From assembly GCA_040905685.1 (NCBI GenBank), contig JBBDRB010000105.1, forward strand, positions 124,001-188,000: DNA of 64,000 nt, in the 5' to 3' direction. The notes beneath the pieces were generated by a model. That model was not told the origin of the DNA, ran no database searches, and saw nothing but the letters and a program-made list of their open reading frames with translations. How positions within the stretch are numbered: position 1 is the first letter of the stretch; each line of letters starts with the position of its first letter. The stretch comes from JBBDMU01 sp040905685. GTDB lineage: Bacteria > Bacteroidota > Rhodothermia > Balneolales > Natronogracilivirgulaceae. Positions 52,455 through 62,066 of this stretch are shown piece by piece. The translations under genes were made by a program, and so were the position numbers.

Positions 52455-52864
52455 CCAACATTTTTTGCATATTCAACGGCTATGCAGTGATTCCTTACAT
52501 AGGGAAGGTCATGCTCGAGGGCCAGATCCTCTGCTTCGGGAGACGAGACATCCAGCTGGGTCCAGATAACGGGCTTCTGACCGGACTTTTCGCTCCAGTC
52601 GGCAATGGAGCGCACCATTTGTCCGGTATAGGCTTTGTTCCGGAAGATAACAACGATATCAACCTTAATATCACCGGGCACGGATCGCATATCGTCGTAG
52701 CATTTTTCCCCCAGGATCTCCTCATAATTGGGGTTTACAGGCATGATGGCATAGCCGCTGGACTTCAGTTTTGCGGCTATGCCATAACTGGTCCTGTTGG
52801 GTTCGGCCGAGCAGCCGATGATGACGATATTCCTGGCGGCGGTAAGTAGCTTCCGGAAATCCAT
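52451..52864 (-). CDS. CoA-binding domain protein (YccU-like)
   Basis: A 137-residue Rossmann-fold CoA-binding protein: RNIVIIGCSAEPNRTSYGIAA near the N-terminus, GYAIMPVNPNYEEILGEKCY, VDIVVIFRNK, and VRNHCIAVEYA at the end. The ligand role is unknown, though homologues bind CoA. The ATG at 52864 lies four bases after the stop of the upstream gene; a longer frame into that gene is rejected. Last gene of the efp-accBC-gcv-guaA cluster. Confidence 0.86.
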   Translation of the reverse strand: MDFRKLLTAARNIVIIGCSAEPNRTSYGIAAKLKSSGYAIMPVNPNYEEILGEKCYDDMRSVPGDIKVDIVVIFRNKAYTGQMVRSIADWSEKSGQKPVIWTQLDVSSPEAEDLALEHDLPYVRNHCIAVEYAKNVG

Positions 52865-52868
52865 AGAT

Positions 52869-54623
52869 TTAAAGCGCTTCAACCGGACCCTGGGGTTGAA
52901 GTTGAAAGATCCGCAGGCCCTGGTTGATATTGCCTCTGCTGAAATCAATATTGACGGTTAGTCCATTATGAACGGGCTGCTTTTTAATTGCGTCTTTAAG
53001 CCGGGCCGGATTCTGCACCTCCTCCAGCGTCCGGAACAGGTAGGTCGCCACATCATAGCCTATAAATGAAAACCTGTCCGCTTCCATGCCGGATGAATTG
53101 CGGTAATCGACCCGGAAGTTCCCAACCTCTTCACGGCTTTCATCGGTATGGAATATTTCGGGATAATAGATATCCAGCCTCCGCAGCTGCTGGGCGGAAA
53201 GTTCAGCATTGCCCATTTCCTCATTCCCCAGGACAACAACGTTGCTGCGCAAAGCTTCCAGATCGGTCATAACCAGATTGATCAGATTCGATCCTCCGGG
53301 TCCGCCGGTAGCCAAGAACAGACCGTCAACGGGTTTCAGCTCATATTTTTCCGTGTCAATATTCAGTGTATCACCTGCAAACCAGGGCGTGATCTCACTG
53401 ACATTATAGCCCTGGGCTTCGAAATTCTCGTTAAAGATATGTACGAATTCCGCACCCAGTCTGCTTGCTTCGTCACGGAAAGCATAGGCTTCTTCTTCGG
53501 CAGGAGTCGATCTTTCGGTGATAATTGCGAGATTTGTCAATCCAAGCTCATTGACGGCAAAACGAGCCATAGCCCGGCCACGCTGCGAAAATGTCGGATT
53601 AATCTGATACACATAAGGGTTGTCCAGATTCAGGGTGTCGGAGTTGGCGAGCGGGGTAATAAGGGGGATCCGATATTGTTCAGCCAGCCTTGTCATACGG
53701 TAAGCGGAATCCGAAAAAAGCGGCCCGATTACGAGGTCCGCATTATTGATCCAGGCGAAATCGGTCATAACATGCTCAGGACTATGTTCCCCATCACCCG
53801 GGTTTCCATAGTGCAGGGCGATCTTACGGTCGTTATTTCGTCTGTTAAACTCTTCCGCGGCTTGTGAAATGCCATAATACATGCTACGGCTAATGTTCAG
53901 TACGGCCTCATCTTCCGAATCCGGCAGGGCGACGCCGATATCGTAAGTAATGCCGTCCGGTGCCCGGCCATGTTCACTTCGCGCGGTGTTACTCATGCCG
54001 TTCAGCTGTTCGTGAAGATACACAACGGCAGCACTGTCCTGCATTTCAACGAGTGAATGCTCCAGGGTGTTCACCAGAGTGCCTGCCGTTTGCCGGTCCA
54101 CCCAGTTAAAGGCGGCCGTTACCAGTTCAAGCTGAACCTCGGGAAGCGTGCTTTGATAAAATGCAGTTTTACGCTGTTCAACGGTAAGGTAGTTCATGGT
54201 CTGATCATAGAACCTGTCGGCAGACCCTCTGATATTGCGTATGGATGCATCCTCTTTCAGTATATGAAGGCGGTCAAGGGCACGGCCGAAGTTTCCCGTC
54301 TGGAAGTCATTTAAAGCCAGAGTATAACGACTGTCATCATAAATTTGCTCAGGGGCATTTGTAGGCACCCGGTTCAGGTAGTGGCTGCTTAATTTATACT
54401 GGCCTGCGGCAAAATAGCTTTTCCCGGTAAAAAGCATGGCTTCGGGTATGTCGATGGCGGAAAAACGGGTGGCCGCATCGGTAAACCGACCTTCCTGATA
54501 AAGTTCCAATGCTCTCTCAAATCGGTCCTGATCATCCTGCGCAGCCGCTTCCCGGGCAAGCCAGCCGTTCGTTGCTAAAGAAAATAAAAAGGCTGTGAGT
54601 AGTGTACGTAGTAAAAAGTGCAT
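52869..54623 (-). CDS. TPR plus periplasmic-binding-fold envelope protein (LpoA-like architecture)
   Basis: A 584-residue exported protein. A signal peptide (residues 1-28, MHFLLRTLLTAFLFSLATNG then AREAAAQDDQ) precedes TPR-like helical repeats (about 30-215, FERALELYQEGRFTDAATRF) and a type I periplasmic-binding domain (about 225-575, with ADLVIGPLFSDSAYRMTRLAEQYRIPLITP). This order resembles LpoA of Gammaproteobacteria, an activator of PBP1A, but no lipobox Cys is present. Alternatively it is a branched-chain amino acid-binding-like sensor. Its operon position after guaA gives no clue to role. Confidence 0.8.
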   Translation of the reverse strand: MHFLLRTLLTAFLFSLATNGWLAREAAAQDDQDRFERALELYQEGRFTDAATRFSAIDIPEAMLFTGKSYFAAGQYKLSSHYLNRVPTNAPEQIYDDSRYTLALNDFQTGNFGRALDRLHILKEDASIRNIRGSADRFYDQTMNYLTVEQRKTAFYQSTLPEVQLELVTAAFNWVDRQTAGTLVNTLEHSLVEMQDSAAVVYLHEQLNGMSNTARSEHGRAPDGITYDIGVALPDSEDEAVLNISRSMYYGISQAAEEFNRRNNDRKIALHYGNPGDGEHSPEHVMTDFAWINNADLVIGPLFSDSAYRMTRLAEQYRIPLITPLANSDTLNLDNPYVYQINPTFSQRGRAMARFAVNELGLTNLAIITERSTPAEEEAYAFRDEASRLGAEFVHIFNENFEAQGYNVSEITPWFAGDTLNIDTEKYELKPVDGLFLATGGPGGSNLINLVMTDLEALRSNVVVLGNEEMGNAELSAQQLRRLDIYYPEIFHTDESREEVGNFRVDYRNSSGMEADRFSFIGYDVATYLFRTLEEVQNPARLKDAIKKQPVHNGLTVNIDFSRGNINQGLRIFQLQPQGPVEAL

Positions 54624-54716
54624 GGCAGGCAAATTAAATGTTATCAATACCCCTTCAATCAAAAGTTGACTGAATAATTTAAGGTGTCTTAACGCGATGA
54701 TCGGCTTTTAGGTATG

Positions 54717-56267
54717 TCATTCCCATTCAATGGTCGACGGCGGCTTGGAGCTGATATCATAAACAACCCTGTTTATGCCTCTGATCTCGTTAATGATCCT
54801 GTTCGATACATGACCGAGAAAATCATAGGGCAAATGGGCCCAGTCCGCCGTCATGCCGTCCATACTGGTTACCGCGCGCAGGCCGGCTGTAAATTCATAG
54901 GTTCGCTCATCACCCATTACGCCCACACTCTGGACCGGCAGCAAAACGACAAGAGCCTGCCAGACCTCATGGTACAAATTTTGTTTCTTCAATTCCGATA
55001 TAAATATATCATCGGCGGCCCGGAGCAAATCCAGCTTCTCGCGGGTAATATCGGATATTATCCGGATTCCGAGTCCGGGTCCCGGAAAGGGATGCCTGCC
55101 GATAAAACCGGTGGGAATGCCCAGGGTCTTTCCCACCTTGCGAACCTCATCTTTGAACAGTTCACGAAGGGGCTCCAGGAGCTTCAGGTTCATTTTTTCG
55201 GGCAAACCGCCCACATTATGATGCGACTTTATGGTGGCCGAAGGACCTTTAAAGGAGACGCTTTCGATTACGTCCGGATACAGGGTACCCTGGGCTAGCC
55301 AGTCAAATTCATCTTCATTTTTTATGGCTTCGTCAAAAACATCAATAAAGGCATTGCCAATTACTTTGCGTTTCAGTTCCGGATCGCTTATCCCGGCCAG
55401 CCTTTCCAGGAACAGGGCGGAGGCATCGACGCCTTTGACCGGTAGTTTAAGGTGTTTGGTATAAAGGTCCTGAACATCCTGGAATTCATTTTTACGCAGA
55501 AGCCCGTTATCCACGAACACACAAAGCAGCTGATCGCCAATGGCGCGGTGAATGATCGTAGCGGCCACGGTTGAGTCTACCCCACCCGATAATCCGCAGA
55601 GGACCTTGCGGTCCCCGACCTGTTTCCTGATATCGGAGATCGCCGTTTCCACAAAGGCATCGGCTGTCCAGTCTCCGCTCAACTTGCATATATTCTTAAC
55701 AAAGTTAGAAAAAACCTGTTTCCCCGCTTCGGTGTGAACCACTTCCGGATGGAACTGGACACCAAAAATGGGTTTTGATTTATGTTTGACCGCAGCCACC
55801 GGAGCATTTTCGGTATGGGCAATTACCGAATAAGTATCAGGCATACGCTTTATATGGTCACCATGGCTCATCCAAACTACACTTTTATCAGGAAAATCAG
55901 CCAGCAGGCCGGCATCGTCGTCTACCAGTAACCGGGCCCGGCCGAATTCTCTTTTGGCGGCCGGTTCAACGCTGTCCGGCTCCTCAGAATGGATCATGAT
56001 CTGCAAACCATAGCAGATGCCCAACACGGGGACCTCCCAGTCGTATACGGTTTTGTCAAGAGAAGGGGAGCCGGTATCACAAACACTCATGGGTCCGCCT
56101 GACAAGATAACCCCACCGGGTGGATTGGTGTTAAACTGGTTTAAATCACGGTTACATGGATGTATTTCACAATATACGTTTAATTCCCTGATCCGCCGGG
56201 CTATGAGTTGAGTGTACTGAGATCCGAAGTCAAGTACCAGTATCCACTCTTTGACTGTGCTTTGCAT
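54717..56267 (-). CDS. guaA: GMP synthase (glutamine-hydrolysing)
   Basis: A 516-residue two-domain GMP synthase. The class I glutamine amidotransferase domain (about 1-200) has ILDFGSQYTQLIARR-like start, SGGPMSV, VLGICYGLQIM with nucleophile Cys and FHPEVVHTE. The ATP-pyrophosphatase domain has CGLSGGVDSTVAATI, and the C-terminus RVVYDISSKPPSTIEWE is characteristic. It lies 44 bases after gcvPA on the same strand. Confidence 0.97.
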   Translation of the reverse strand: MQSTVKEWILVLDFGSQYTQLIARRIRELNVYCEIHPCNRDLNQFNTNPPGGVILSGGPMSVCDTGSPSLDKTVYDWEVPVLGICYGLQIMIHSEEPDSVEPAAKREFGRARLLVDDDAGLLADFPDKSVVWMSHGDHIKRMPDTYSVIAHTENAPVAAVKHKSKPIFGVQFHPEVVHTEAGKQVFSNFVKNICKLSGDWTADAFVETAISDIRKQVGDRKVLCGLSGGVDSTVAATIIHRAIGDQLLCVFVDNGLLRKNEFQDVQDLYTKHLKLPVKGVDASALFLERLAGISDPELKRKVIGNAFIDVFDEAIKNEDEFDWLAQGTLYPDVIESVSFKGPSATIKSHHNVGGLPEKMNLKLLEPLRELFKDEVRKVGKTLGIPTGFIGRHPFPGPGLGIRIISDITREKLDLLRAADDIFISELKKQNLYHEVWQALVVLLPVQSVGVMGDERTYEFTAGLRAVTSMDGMTADWAHLPYDFLGHVSNRIINEIRGINRVVYDISSKPPSTIEWE

Positions 56268-56310
56268 ATATTAGACTATAAAATGATTTCAAACAGGGGG
56301 CAGCTTAATG

Positions 56311-57642
56311 TTAAAACCCGGCGAGCAAGCTTACCAGTTCATCCATATCGGCCTTGCTGCGTTTTTCGGTAACGGCGATCATTAAACCTTCATCGTTAAA
56401 ATGGGATAAATCTAAACCGGCTAAATACCCTTTGTCATAAAGTTTACTGATTATTTCCGCAGGTGGCCGGGGAGTTTTTACCACAAACTCCTTGAAAAAC
56501 GGTTTATTGAAGTAAAGGGAATACCCATCCAGCTTGTTGATTTCACTGGCCAGATAATGGGCTTTTTGGGTACTTTGATCCGCCACTTCCTGAATCCCCT
56601 TTTTTCCCAGAAGGGCCATATAAATAGTGGATGCCAGAGCCATAAGACCCTGGTTGGTACAGATGTTTGAGGTTGCTTTATCGCGGCGAATATGCTGTTC
56701 ACGGGTCTGCAGGGTAAGCACAAAGGCCTCTTTTCCGTCTGCATCGATGGTAATGCCGCTCAGCCTTCCGGGAAGTTTGCGGATTAGGGATTTTTTGGTT
56801 GCAAAAATTCCGCAATACGGTCCGCCAAACTGCAGCCCTATACCCATGCCCTGGGCTTCCCCGACAACTATATCGGCATCGTAGGCCGACGGTTCGATAA
56901 TCACACCCAGAGAAATTGGATCAACTACGGAAACCAACAGGGTTTTGTCTGTTGCCTTCGTAATGCCGGAAATTTTGTGAACATCCTCGAGGTTTCCGTA
57001 AAAATTCGGGTTCTGAAAGATCACGGCGGCTACCGTCTCATCAACCATTTTTTCCAGCAACGGAAGGTTTGCCGTCCCATCGACCGGATCGGTCTGGATG
57101 ATCTCAATTTTTTGCCCGTGTGCGTAGGTGCGGACTATGTCAAGATAATTGGGATGCACCTTGCCGGCTATGATAACTTTATTACGTCTGGTGACCGAGC
57201 AGGCCATGAGCACGGCTTCGGCCAGACCGCTTCCGGCATCATACATGGAAGCATTAGCAATATCCATGCCGGTTAATTCACATACCATGCTCTGGAATTC
57301 ATACATAGACTGCAGTGTGCCCTGGGATACTTCTCCCTGATAAGGGGTATAGGCTGTGTAGAATTCCGACCGGCTCATCAGGGCCCCGATGCCACTGGGG
57401 ATAAAATGATCGTAAGCCCCGCCGCCAATAAAACAGGCATGGGTGTCGGTAGAGAAGTTTTTATTGCTGATTCCGGTTATTTCACGCAGAGCTTCCCATT
57501 CAGACAGGGCAGGAGGCAGATTAAGATCACCCCTAAAGCGCACTTCCCCGGGTATGTTGCTGTATAGATCTTCAATCTTTTTGGTCCCGATGGTTTCAAG
57601 CATCAGGCGCTGATCTTCTTCGGTGTTCGGTATAAATGGCAT
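56311..57642 (-). CDS. gcvPA: glycine dehydrogenase (decarboxylating) subunit 1
   Basis: A 443-residue N-terminal-type half of the glycine cleavage P protein in organisms with split P proteins. Segments include FIGGGAYDHFIPSG, YTPYQGEVSQGTLQSMYEFQ and QGMGIGLQFGGPYCGIFA. The PLP Lys lies in the other subunit (gcvPB), which is not in the window, nor is gcvT. It follows gcvH by 18 bases. Confidence 0.94.
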   Translation of the reverse strand: MPFIPNTEEDQRLMLETIGTKKIEDLYSNIPGEVRFRGDLNLPPALSEWEALREITGISNKNFSTDTHACFIGGGAYDHFIPSGIGALMSRSEFYTAYTPYQGEVSQGTLQSMYEFQSMVCELTGMDIANASMYDAGSGLAEAVLMACSVTRRNKVIIAGKVHPNYLDIVRTYAHGQKIEIIQTDPVDGTANLPLLEKMVDETVAAVIFQNPNFYGNLEDVHKISGITKATDKTLLVSVVDPISLGVIIEPSAYDADIVVGEAQGMGIGLQFGGPYCGIFATKKSLIRKLPGRLSGITIDADGKEAFVLTLQTREQHIRRDKATSNICTNQGLMALASTIYMALLGKKGIQEVADQSTQKAHYLASEINKLDGYSLYFNKPFFKEFVVKTPRPPAEIISKLYDKGYLAGLDLSHFNDEGLMIAVTEKRSKADMDELVSLLAGF

Positions 57643-57660
57643 GTATTATAAACAGGTAGG

Positions 57661-58041
57661 TCAGGATATTATTTTTTGATAATCGTCGGAGCTCAGCAAT
57701 TCATCCAGCTGTGATGGATCGGAAAGCCGGATCCTGACCATCCAGCCATCGCCATAGGGATCTTCATTTACCAGTTCGGGATTATTTTCAATCTTTGCAT
57801 TCAGCTCGGTGATCTCGCCGGCTGCGGGCATAAACAGATCCGAAACAGTCTTAACGGCTTCCACGGTACCGAAAACTTCGTCTTTCGAGAGGTCCTGGCC
57901 TACGGTATCCACTTCTATAAACACAACATCCCCAAGTTCACTTTGGGCAAAATCGGTAATGCCTACGGTCGCTGTTCCGTCCTCGTTTTTTCGGACCCAT
58001 TCATGTTCCCGGGTGTATTTCAGATCTTCTGGATAATTCAT
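57661..58041 (-). CDS. gcvH: glycine cleavage system H protein
   Basis: A 126-residue lipoyl carrier that shuttles the aminomethyl group. It begins MNYPEDLKYTREHEWVR, and the lipoylated Lys is residue 64 in VEAVKTVSDL. The C-terminus DGWMVRIRLSDPSQLDELLS is typical. It lies 36 bases after accC. Confidence 0.96.
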   Translation of the reverse strand: MNYPEDLKYTREHEWVRKNEDGTATVGITDFAQSELGDVVFIEVDTVGQDLSKDEVFGTVEAVKTVSDLFMPAAGEITELNAKIENNPELVNEDPYGDGWMVRIRLSDPSQLDELLSSDDYQKIIS

Positions 58042-58077
58042 AGCGGCATGGTTTAAGGCTCTGATTGGTTGGTTGAG

Positions 58078-59421
58078 TTAAGGGATGTATTTAAAGGTAG
58101 TTTCAAGATACTTGGTATTAAAGTTTCCATCAATAAAACCAGGGTCGTTGAGCAATTGAAGGTGGTAAGGAATATTGGTTTTGATGCCTTCAATGACAAA
58201 CTCTCCAAGCGCCCGTTTCATGCGTGCTATGGCCTCTATCCGGTTCGGTGCACTGACAATCAGCTTAGCGATCATGGAATCGTAATGGGGAGGTACCTTA
58301 TAGCCATGATACGCATGAGTGTCTACCCTTACGCTATGGCCTCCGGGGCTGTGAAAGGCCGTGATCTCACCGGCAGAGGGACGAAAATTATGGGCTGGGT
58401 CTTCGGCATTAATACGGCATTCAATGCAGTGACCGCGCATTTTCAGGGCCTGGCTCCCCAGAGGCTCACCGGCGGCTATTTCAATTTGTGATCTGATCAG
58501 ATCATAATTGGTGATCTCTTCGGTAACCGGATGTTCAACCTGAATGCGGGTGTTCATTTCCATGAAGTAAAAATTCCGGTCTTTATCAACAAGGAACTCC
58601 ACGGTTCCGGCTCCTTCATAATTGACCGTTTGCGCGGCAGAAATGGCGGACTGGCCCATTTTCTTACGCAATTCAGGGGTCATAAACGGAGATGGAGCTT
58701 CCTCAAGCACTTTTTGATGGCGGCGCTGCATGGAGCAGTCGCGCTCACCGAGATGGATGATATGTCCGTGCCGGTCACCTAATATCTGTATTTCAATATG
58801 CCTGGGTTCTACAATAAACTTCTCCAGGTACAGGTCGGCATCCCCGAAACCCGCCAGGGCCTCATTCGCCGCATTTTCAAACTGGCGGGCCATTTCTTTG
58901 GGTTCGTTAACCACGCGCATGCCGCGGCCACCACCCCCGGATGAAGCTTTCAGGATGACGGGGTAACCGATGTCTTCAGCCAGCCTGACGGCTTCTTCCG
59001 GATTCTTTACAACCCCTGCGCTTCCGGGCACCACCGGGACGCCATATTTGATCATATTTTCTTTGGCGCGGGATTTATTCCCCATGACGTTTATCATTTC
59101 CGAAGAGGGGCCGATAAACTTGATATTATGCTCACCGCAAATCCTGGAAAACTCGGCATTTTCTGCCAGAAATCCATAACCCGGATGGATGGCCTCGGCA
59201 TCGGTAATTTCGGCTGCTGCGAGTATCCTGGGTATCTTTAAATAGCTTTCGTTGGCCTGGGGCGGACCAATGCATACGGCTTCATCGGCGAACTTAACAT
59301 GAAGGCTGTCGGCATCCTGGGTGGAATAAACGGCCACCGTTTTAATGCCGAGTTCCTTGCAGGTCCTGATGATGCGCAGGGCAATTTCGCCACGGTTGGC
59401 GATTAGTATCTTTTTAAACAT
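58078..59421 (-). CDS. accC: acetyl-CoA carboxylase biotin carboxylase subunit
   Basis: A 447-residue biotin carboxylase, ATP-dependent first step of malonyl-CoA formation. It shows FKKILIANRGEIALRIIRTC, the ATP-grasp ASSGGGGRGMRVV, RDCSMQRRHQKVLEEAP and MEMNTRIQVEHPVTEEIT. It follows accB by six bases, the classical accBC pair. A second, longer biotin carboxylase gene lies at 46.4-47.9 kb. Confidence 0.96.
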   Translation of the reverse strand: MFKKILIANRGEIALRIIRTCKELGIKTVAVYSTQDADSLHVKFADEAVCIGPPQANESYLKIPRILAAAEITDAEAIHPGYGFLAENAEFSRICGEHNIKFIGPSSEMINVMGNKSRAKENMIKYGVPVVPGSAGVVKNPEEAVRLAEDIGYPVILKASSGGGGRGMRVVNEPKEMARQFENAANEALAGFGDADLYLEKFIVEPRHIEIQILGDRHGHIIHLGERDCSMQRRHQKVLEEAPSPFMTPELRKKMGQSAISAAQTVNYEGAGTVEFLVDKDRNFYFMEMNTRIQVEHPVTEEITNYDLIRSQIEIAAGEPLGSQALKMRGHCIECRINAEDPAHNFRPSAGEITAFHSPGGHSVRVDTHAYHGYKVPPHYDSMIAKLIVSAPNRIEAIARMKRALGEFVIEGIKTNIPYHLQLLNDPGFIDGNFNTKYLETTFKYIP

Positions 59422-59427
59422 ATAAAA

Positions 59428-59925
59428 TCAGGAGGGTTCTATGATAAATAAGGGCTGGTCAAATTCCACCGGTTGGGCATCTTCAGCAAGAACTTTGACC
59501 AGTTTTCCACTGAACTCGGCCTCAATTTCGTTCATTATTTTCATGGCTTCAACAATACACAGGGTATCGCCTTTTTCAATGGTATCACCAACTTTCACAT
59601 AGGGACCGGCGTCGGGGGAGGAGGAGGCATAAAAGGTTCCCACAATAGGGGATTTTTGGGTAACGGTTTTGGAAGCAGGTTGTTCAGCCTCAGACTTAAC
59701 CGTTTCGCTTCCTGCCGTTGGTTCTGCTTTTGGAGCAGGTGATGACTGCGGCAGGTTCGTTTCAATACCTGCCGGATTGGGCATATACACCGGCTGATTC
59801 TGGGTCCTCACCACATCCGGCTTTTTCTTTACTTTGATCTTAAAATCACCCTCTTCAATGGAGACTTCATTTACATCACTCTCGGAAATAAGGTTGAGTA
59901 TGTTTTTAATCGTTTTTAAATCCAT
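59428..59925 (-). CDS. accB: biotin carboxyl carrier protein of acetyl-CoA carboxylase
   Basis: A 165-residue AccB. A short N-terminal domain and a Pro/Ala/Glu-rich linker (about 50-85) lead to the biotinyl domain, with the biotinylated Lys at about residue 129 in VEAMKIMNEIEA. It follows efp by nine bases and precedes accC, an order frequent in bacteria. Confidence 0.96.
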   Translation of the reverse strand: MDLKTIKNILNLISESDVNEVSIEEGDFKIKVKKKPDVVRTQNQPVYMPNPAGIETNLPQSSPAPKAEPTAGSETVKSEAEQPASKTVTQKSPIVGTFYASSSPDAGPYVKVGDTIEKGDTLCIVEAMKIMNEIEAEFSGKLVKVLAEDAQPVEFDQPLFIIEPS

Positions 59926-59934
59926 AATTCTCCT

Positions 59935-60507
59935 TTATTGCTTAACTCGTTCAATATAACCGGAAGTTCGGGTATCAACCCGTACCAGGTCACCTTCGTT
60001 AATAAAAAGCGGCACCTGAATTACAGCACCGGATTCAAGTGTTGCCGGTTTGGTTCCGCCCTGGGCCGTGTCACCCTTGAGCCCGGGATCCGTCTGCTGC
60101 ACTTGCAAGGTTACCTGTGCCGGCAGTTCAGTAAAAAGTATTTTTTCAGTCTCGGCATTTACAGTAACTGTGACGATTTCGCTTTCTTTCAAAAGGTCGG
60201 GGCTTTGAACCTGACCGGCTGCAACCATGACCTGTTCATAGGACTCCTGATGCATGAAATGAAAAAGTTCACCGTCATTATATAAATACTGGTAAGGATG
60301 ACGTTCAACGCGAACGGCCTCCACATTTTCACCGGCACGAAAGGTTTTGTCCAGTACCTTGCCGCTGATGATGGCTTTAAGCTTGGTGCGCACAAAGGCT
60401 CCGCCCTTGCCGGGCTTGACGTGCTGGAACTCGGTGATGGTAAACAGTTCACCGTTTTGTTCAATGGTAAGGCCGTTCTTAAAACTTGCTGTTGATACTT
60501 TTGGCAT
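59935..60507 (-). CDS. efp: translation elongation factor P
   Basis: A 190-residue EF-P, which relieves ribosome stalling at proline runs. The tip of the first domain carries KPGKGGAFVRTKLK, with the modifiable Lys at residue 34. The C-terminus GTKPATLESGAVIQVPLFINEGDLVRVDT and RTSGYIERV are typical. ATG at 60507 is preferred over a start 15 codons upstream. It appears first in the efp-accB-accC-gcvH-gcvPA-guaA run. Confidence 0.95.
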   Translation of the reverse strand: MPKVSTASFKNGLTIEQNGELFTITEFQHVKPGKGGAFVRTKLKAIISGKVLDKTFRAGENVEAVRVERHPYQYLYNDGELFHFMHQESYEQVMVAAGQVQSPDLLKESEIVTVTVNAETEKILFTELPAQVTLQVQQTDPGLKGDTAQGGTKPATLESGAVIQVPLFINEGDLVRVDTRTSGYIERVKQ

Positions 60508-60580
60508 AAGATAATTTAGTATGAAAAAGTTTGCTGAAGATACTGTTTTCAACGATCAATAAGCAATAAAACATACTCCG

Positions 60581-61896
60581 TTAAAACAACTGGTATAACG
60601 TATGACCTAAGATCATAGCGATCAAAAGGGGGCAGATAAATTTGATAAAGACGACCCAGACGGCGCCGAACCCGCTGCTTTCGACGGCGGGGAACCCTTT
60701 TTTCATTTCCAGCAGGGCGTTCTCGGTCTTCCAGAAATAACTCAGGAAGATGCAGATCATAAGTCCGCCAAGCGGCAGGCCGATCTCGTTAAATACGGCC
60801 ACGAGGATATCGATCAGGGCCGTATCGTAGGAAACCACTACGGCAAACAGCCCGACCAGGCTGCCCATCAGCCAGGCCGCCTTTTTGCGGGAGAGCCCGT
60901 GTTCGTCGATGACGTAGGCGACGGGCACCTCCAGCAGGGAAATAGAAGAGGTCAGGGCGGCCAGGCCCAGCAGAATGAAAAATGAGATACCCAGGAACAT
61001 GCCCAGCAGTCCGCCGATGTTGTGGAACATCTCCGGGAGCACATCAAAGACGAGGGTCACGCTGGAGATCAGCGCCCCGTCGGGCCCCAGGATCTGCACG
61101 CCGCCGGCCTGGGCGGCAAACATGGCCGGGATCACCAGCAAGCCTGCCAGGATGGCAATGCCAATATCGGCCAGGGTCACATAGACGGCCGATTCCACCA
61201 CATTCTGATCATTTTTAATATAAGAGCCGTAGGTGATCAGCACCCCCATGCCCAGAGACAGGGAGAAAAAAGCCTGGCCCATGGCCGACAGGATCAGTCC
61301 GCCGTCGAGGGTCGAGAAATCCGGCCTGAAGTATACGCTCAGGCCTTCGGCGCTGCCGGGGAGGGTGAACACATAGCCCGACATGATGACTAAAATGATG
61401 ATGAGCACGGGCATGAGGAACTTGGTGGCCCGTTCGATGCCCTGGCTGACCCCTCCGGTAATAATGTAGACGGTCAGGAGCATGAACAGGAGGGAAAACA
61501 CCGCGTTTTTGGTGCCGTGGCCCAAATCTCCCAGCACGGCGGCTGTGCGGGCGGCGCCGAGGAAATAGAACACCTCCTCCAGCACATAGCCCAGGGTCCA
61601 TCCCGACAGGACCAGGTAAAACGTCAGGATCATTAAGGAGCACAGAATGGCCCAATAGCCAATGAGGGAAGTGAATGGGTTGTTCCGGCTTAAACCCGAA
61701 AATGCCCCTGCGGGACCCTTCCGGGTCCTTCGTCCGATGGTCAGTTCGGCGATCATCACCGGAAAGCCGATCGCCAGGCAGCACAGCAAATAGATTACGA
61801 TAAAGGCCGCTCCCCCGTTATCGGCAACCTGGGTGGGAAACCCCCATATGTTGCCGAGTCCGACAGCCGAACCGGCTGCAGCCAGGACAAACCCGA
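60581..61896. repeat. direct repeat unit A (identical with 62067-63382)
   Basis: About 1316 bases repeat at an offset of 1486 in direct orientation. I found one difference, G at 60632 against A at 62118, a silent change. Identity stops abruptly at 61896, where the two genes diverge in their first codons. Confidence 0.9.
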
Positions 61897-61945
61897 ATTT
61901 TGTGTTCCATTTGCCTCTGTTTTGTGTGTTGATCGTTTCCTCCAA
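60581..61945 (-). CDS. sodium-dependent neurotransmitter-type transporter, copy 1
   Basis: A 454-residue SNF-family (NSS) sodium symporter with about 11 to 12 membrane helices. The start RGKWNTKFGFVLAAAGSAVGLGNIWGFP is the family signature that binds sodium and substrate. The substrate is probably an amino acid. It is nearly identical to copy 2 at 62067-63431: the encoded proteins match from residue 18 to the end apart from the N-terminal tail. It ends 73 bases before efp. Confidence 0.93.
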   Translation of the reverse strand: MEETINTQNRGKWNTKFGFVLAAAGSAVGLGNIWGFPTQVADNGGAAFIVIYLLCCLAIGFPVMIAELTIGRRTRKGPAGAFSGLSRNNPFTSLIGYWAILCSLMILTFYLVLSGWTLGYVLEEVFYFLGAARTAAVLGDLGHGTKNAVFSLLFMLLTVYIITGGVSQGIERATKFLMPVLIIILVIMSGYVFTLPGSAEGLSVYFRPDFSTLDGGLILSAMGQAFFSLSLGMGVLITYGSYIKNDQNVVESAVYVTLADIGIAILAGLLVIPAMFAAQAGGVQILGPDGALISSVTLVFDVLPEMFHNIGGLLGMFLGISFFILLGLAALTSSISLLEVPVAYVIDEHGLSRKKAAWLMGSLVGLFAVVVSYDTALIDILVAVFNEIGLPLGGLMICIFLSYFWKTENALLEMKKGFPAVESSGFGAVWVVFIKFICPLLIAMILGHTLYQLF

Positions 61946-62066
61946 AATAACCTGGTTCCTGTTATTACTTAATATGAATTAATATGTCGAAGAATAATAA
62001 GGTTAATTGCCTAATTACCCAATTACATATCCCCGAAAAGTTTTATGGATTTAAACGGGTCATGGA
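61946..62066. other. spacer between the two transporter genes
   Basis: About 121 AT-rich bases with no gene or obvious hairpin. It is not part of the duplicated block and should contain the promoter or leader of copy 1. Confidence 0.5.

Noticed and set aside
61215..61784. 189-codon open frame inside the transporter, repeated in copy 2
   Set aside because: It is a shifted-frame shadow of the transporter gene with arginine- and histidine-rich low-quality composition. Its exact repetition only reflects the DNA identity of the two copies.
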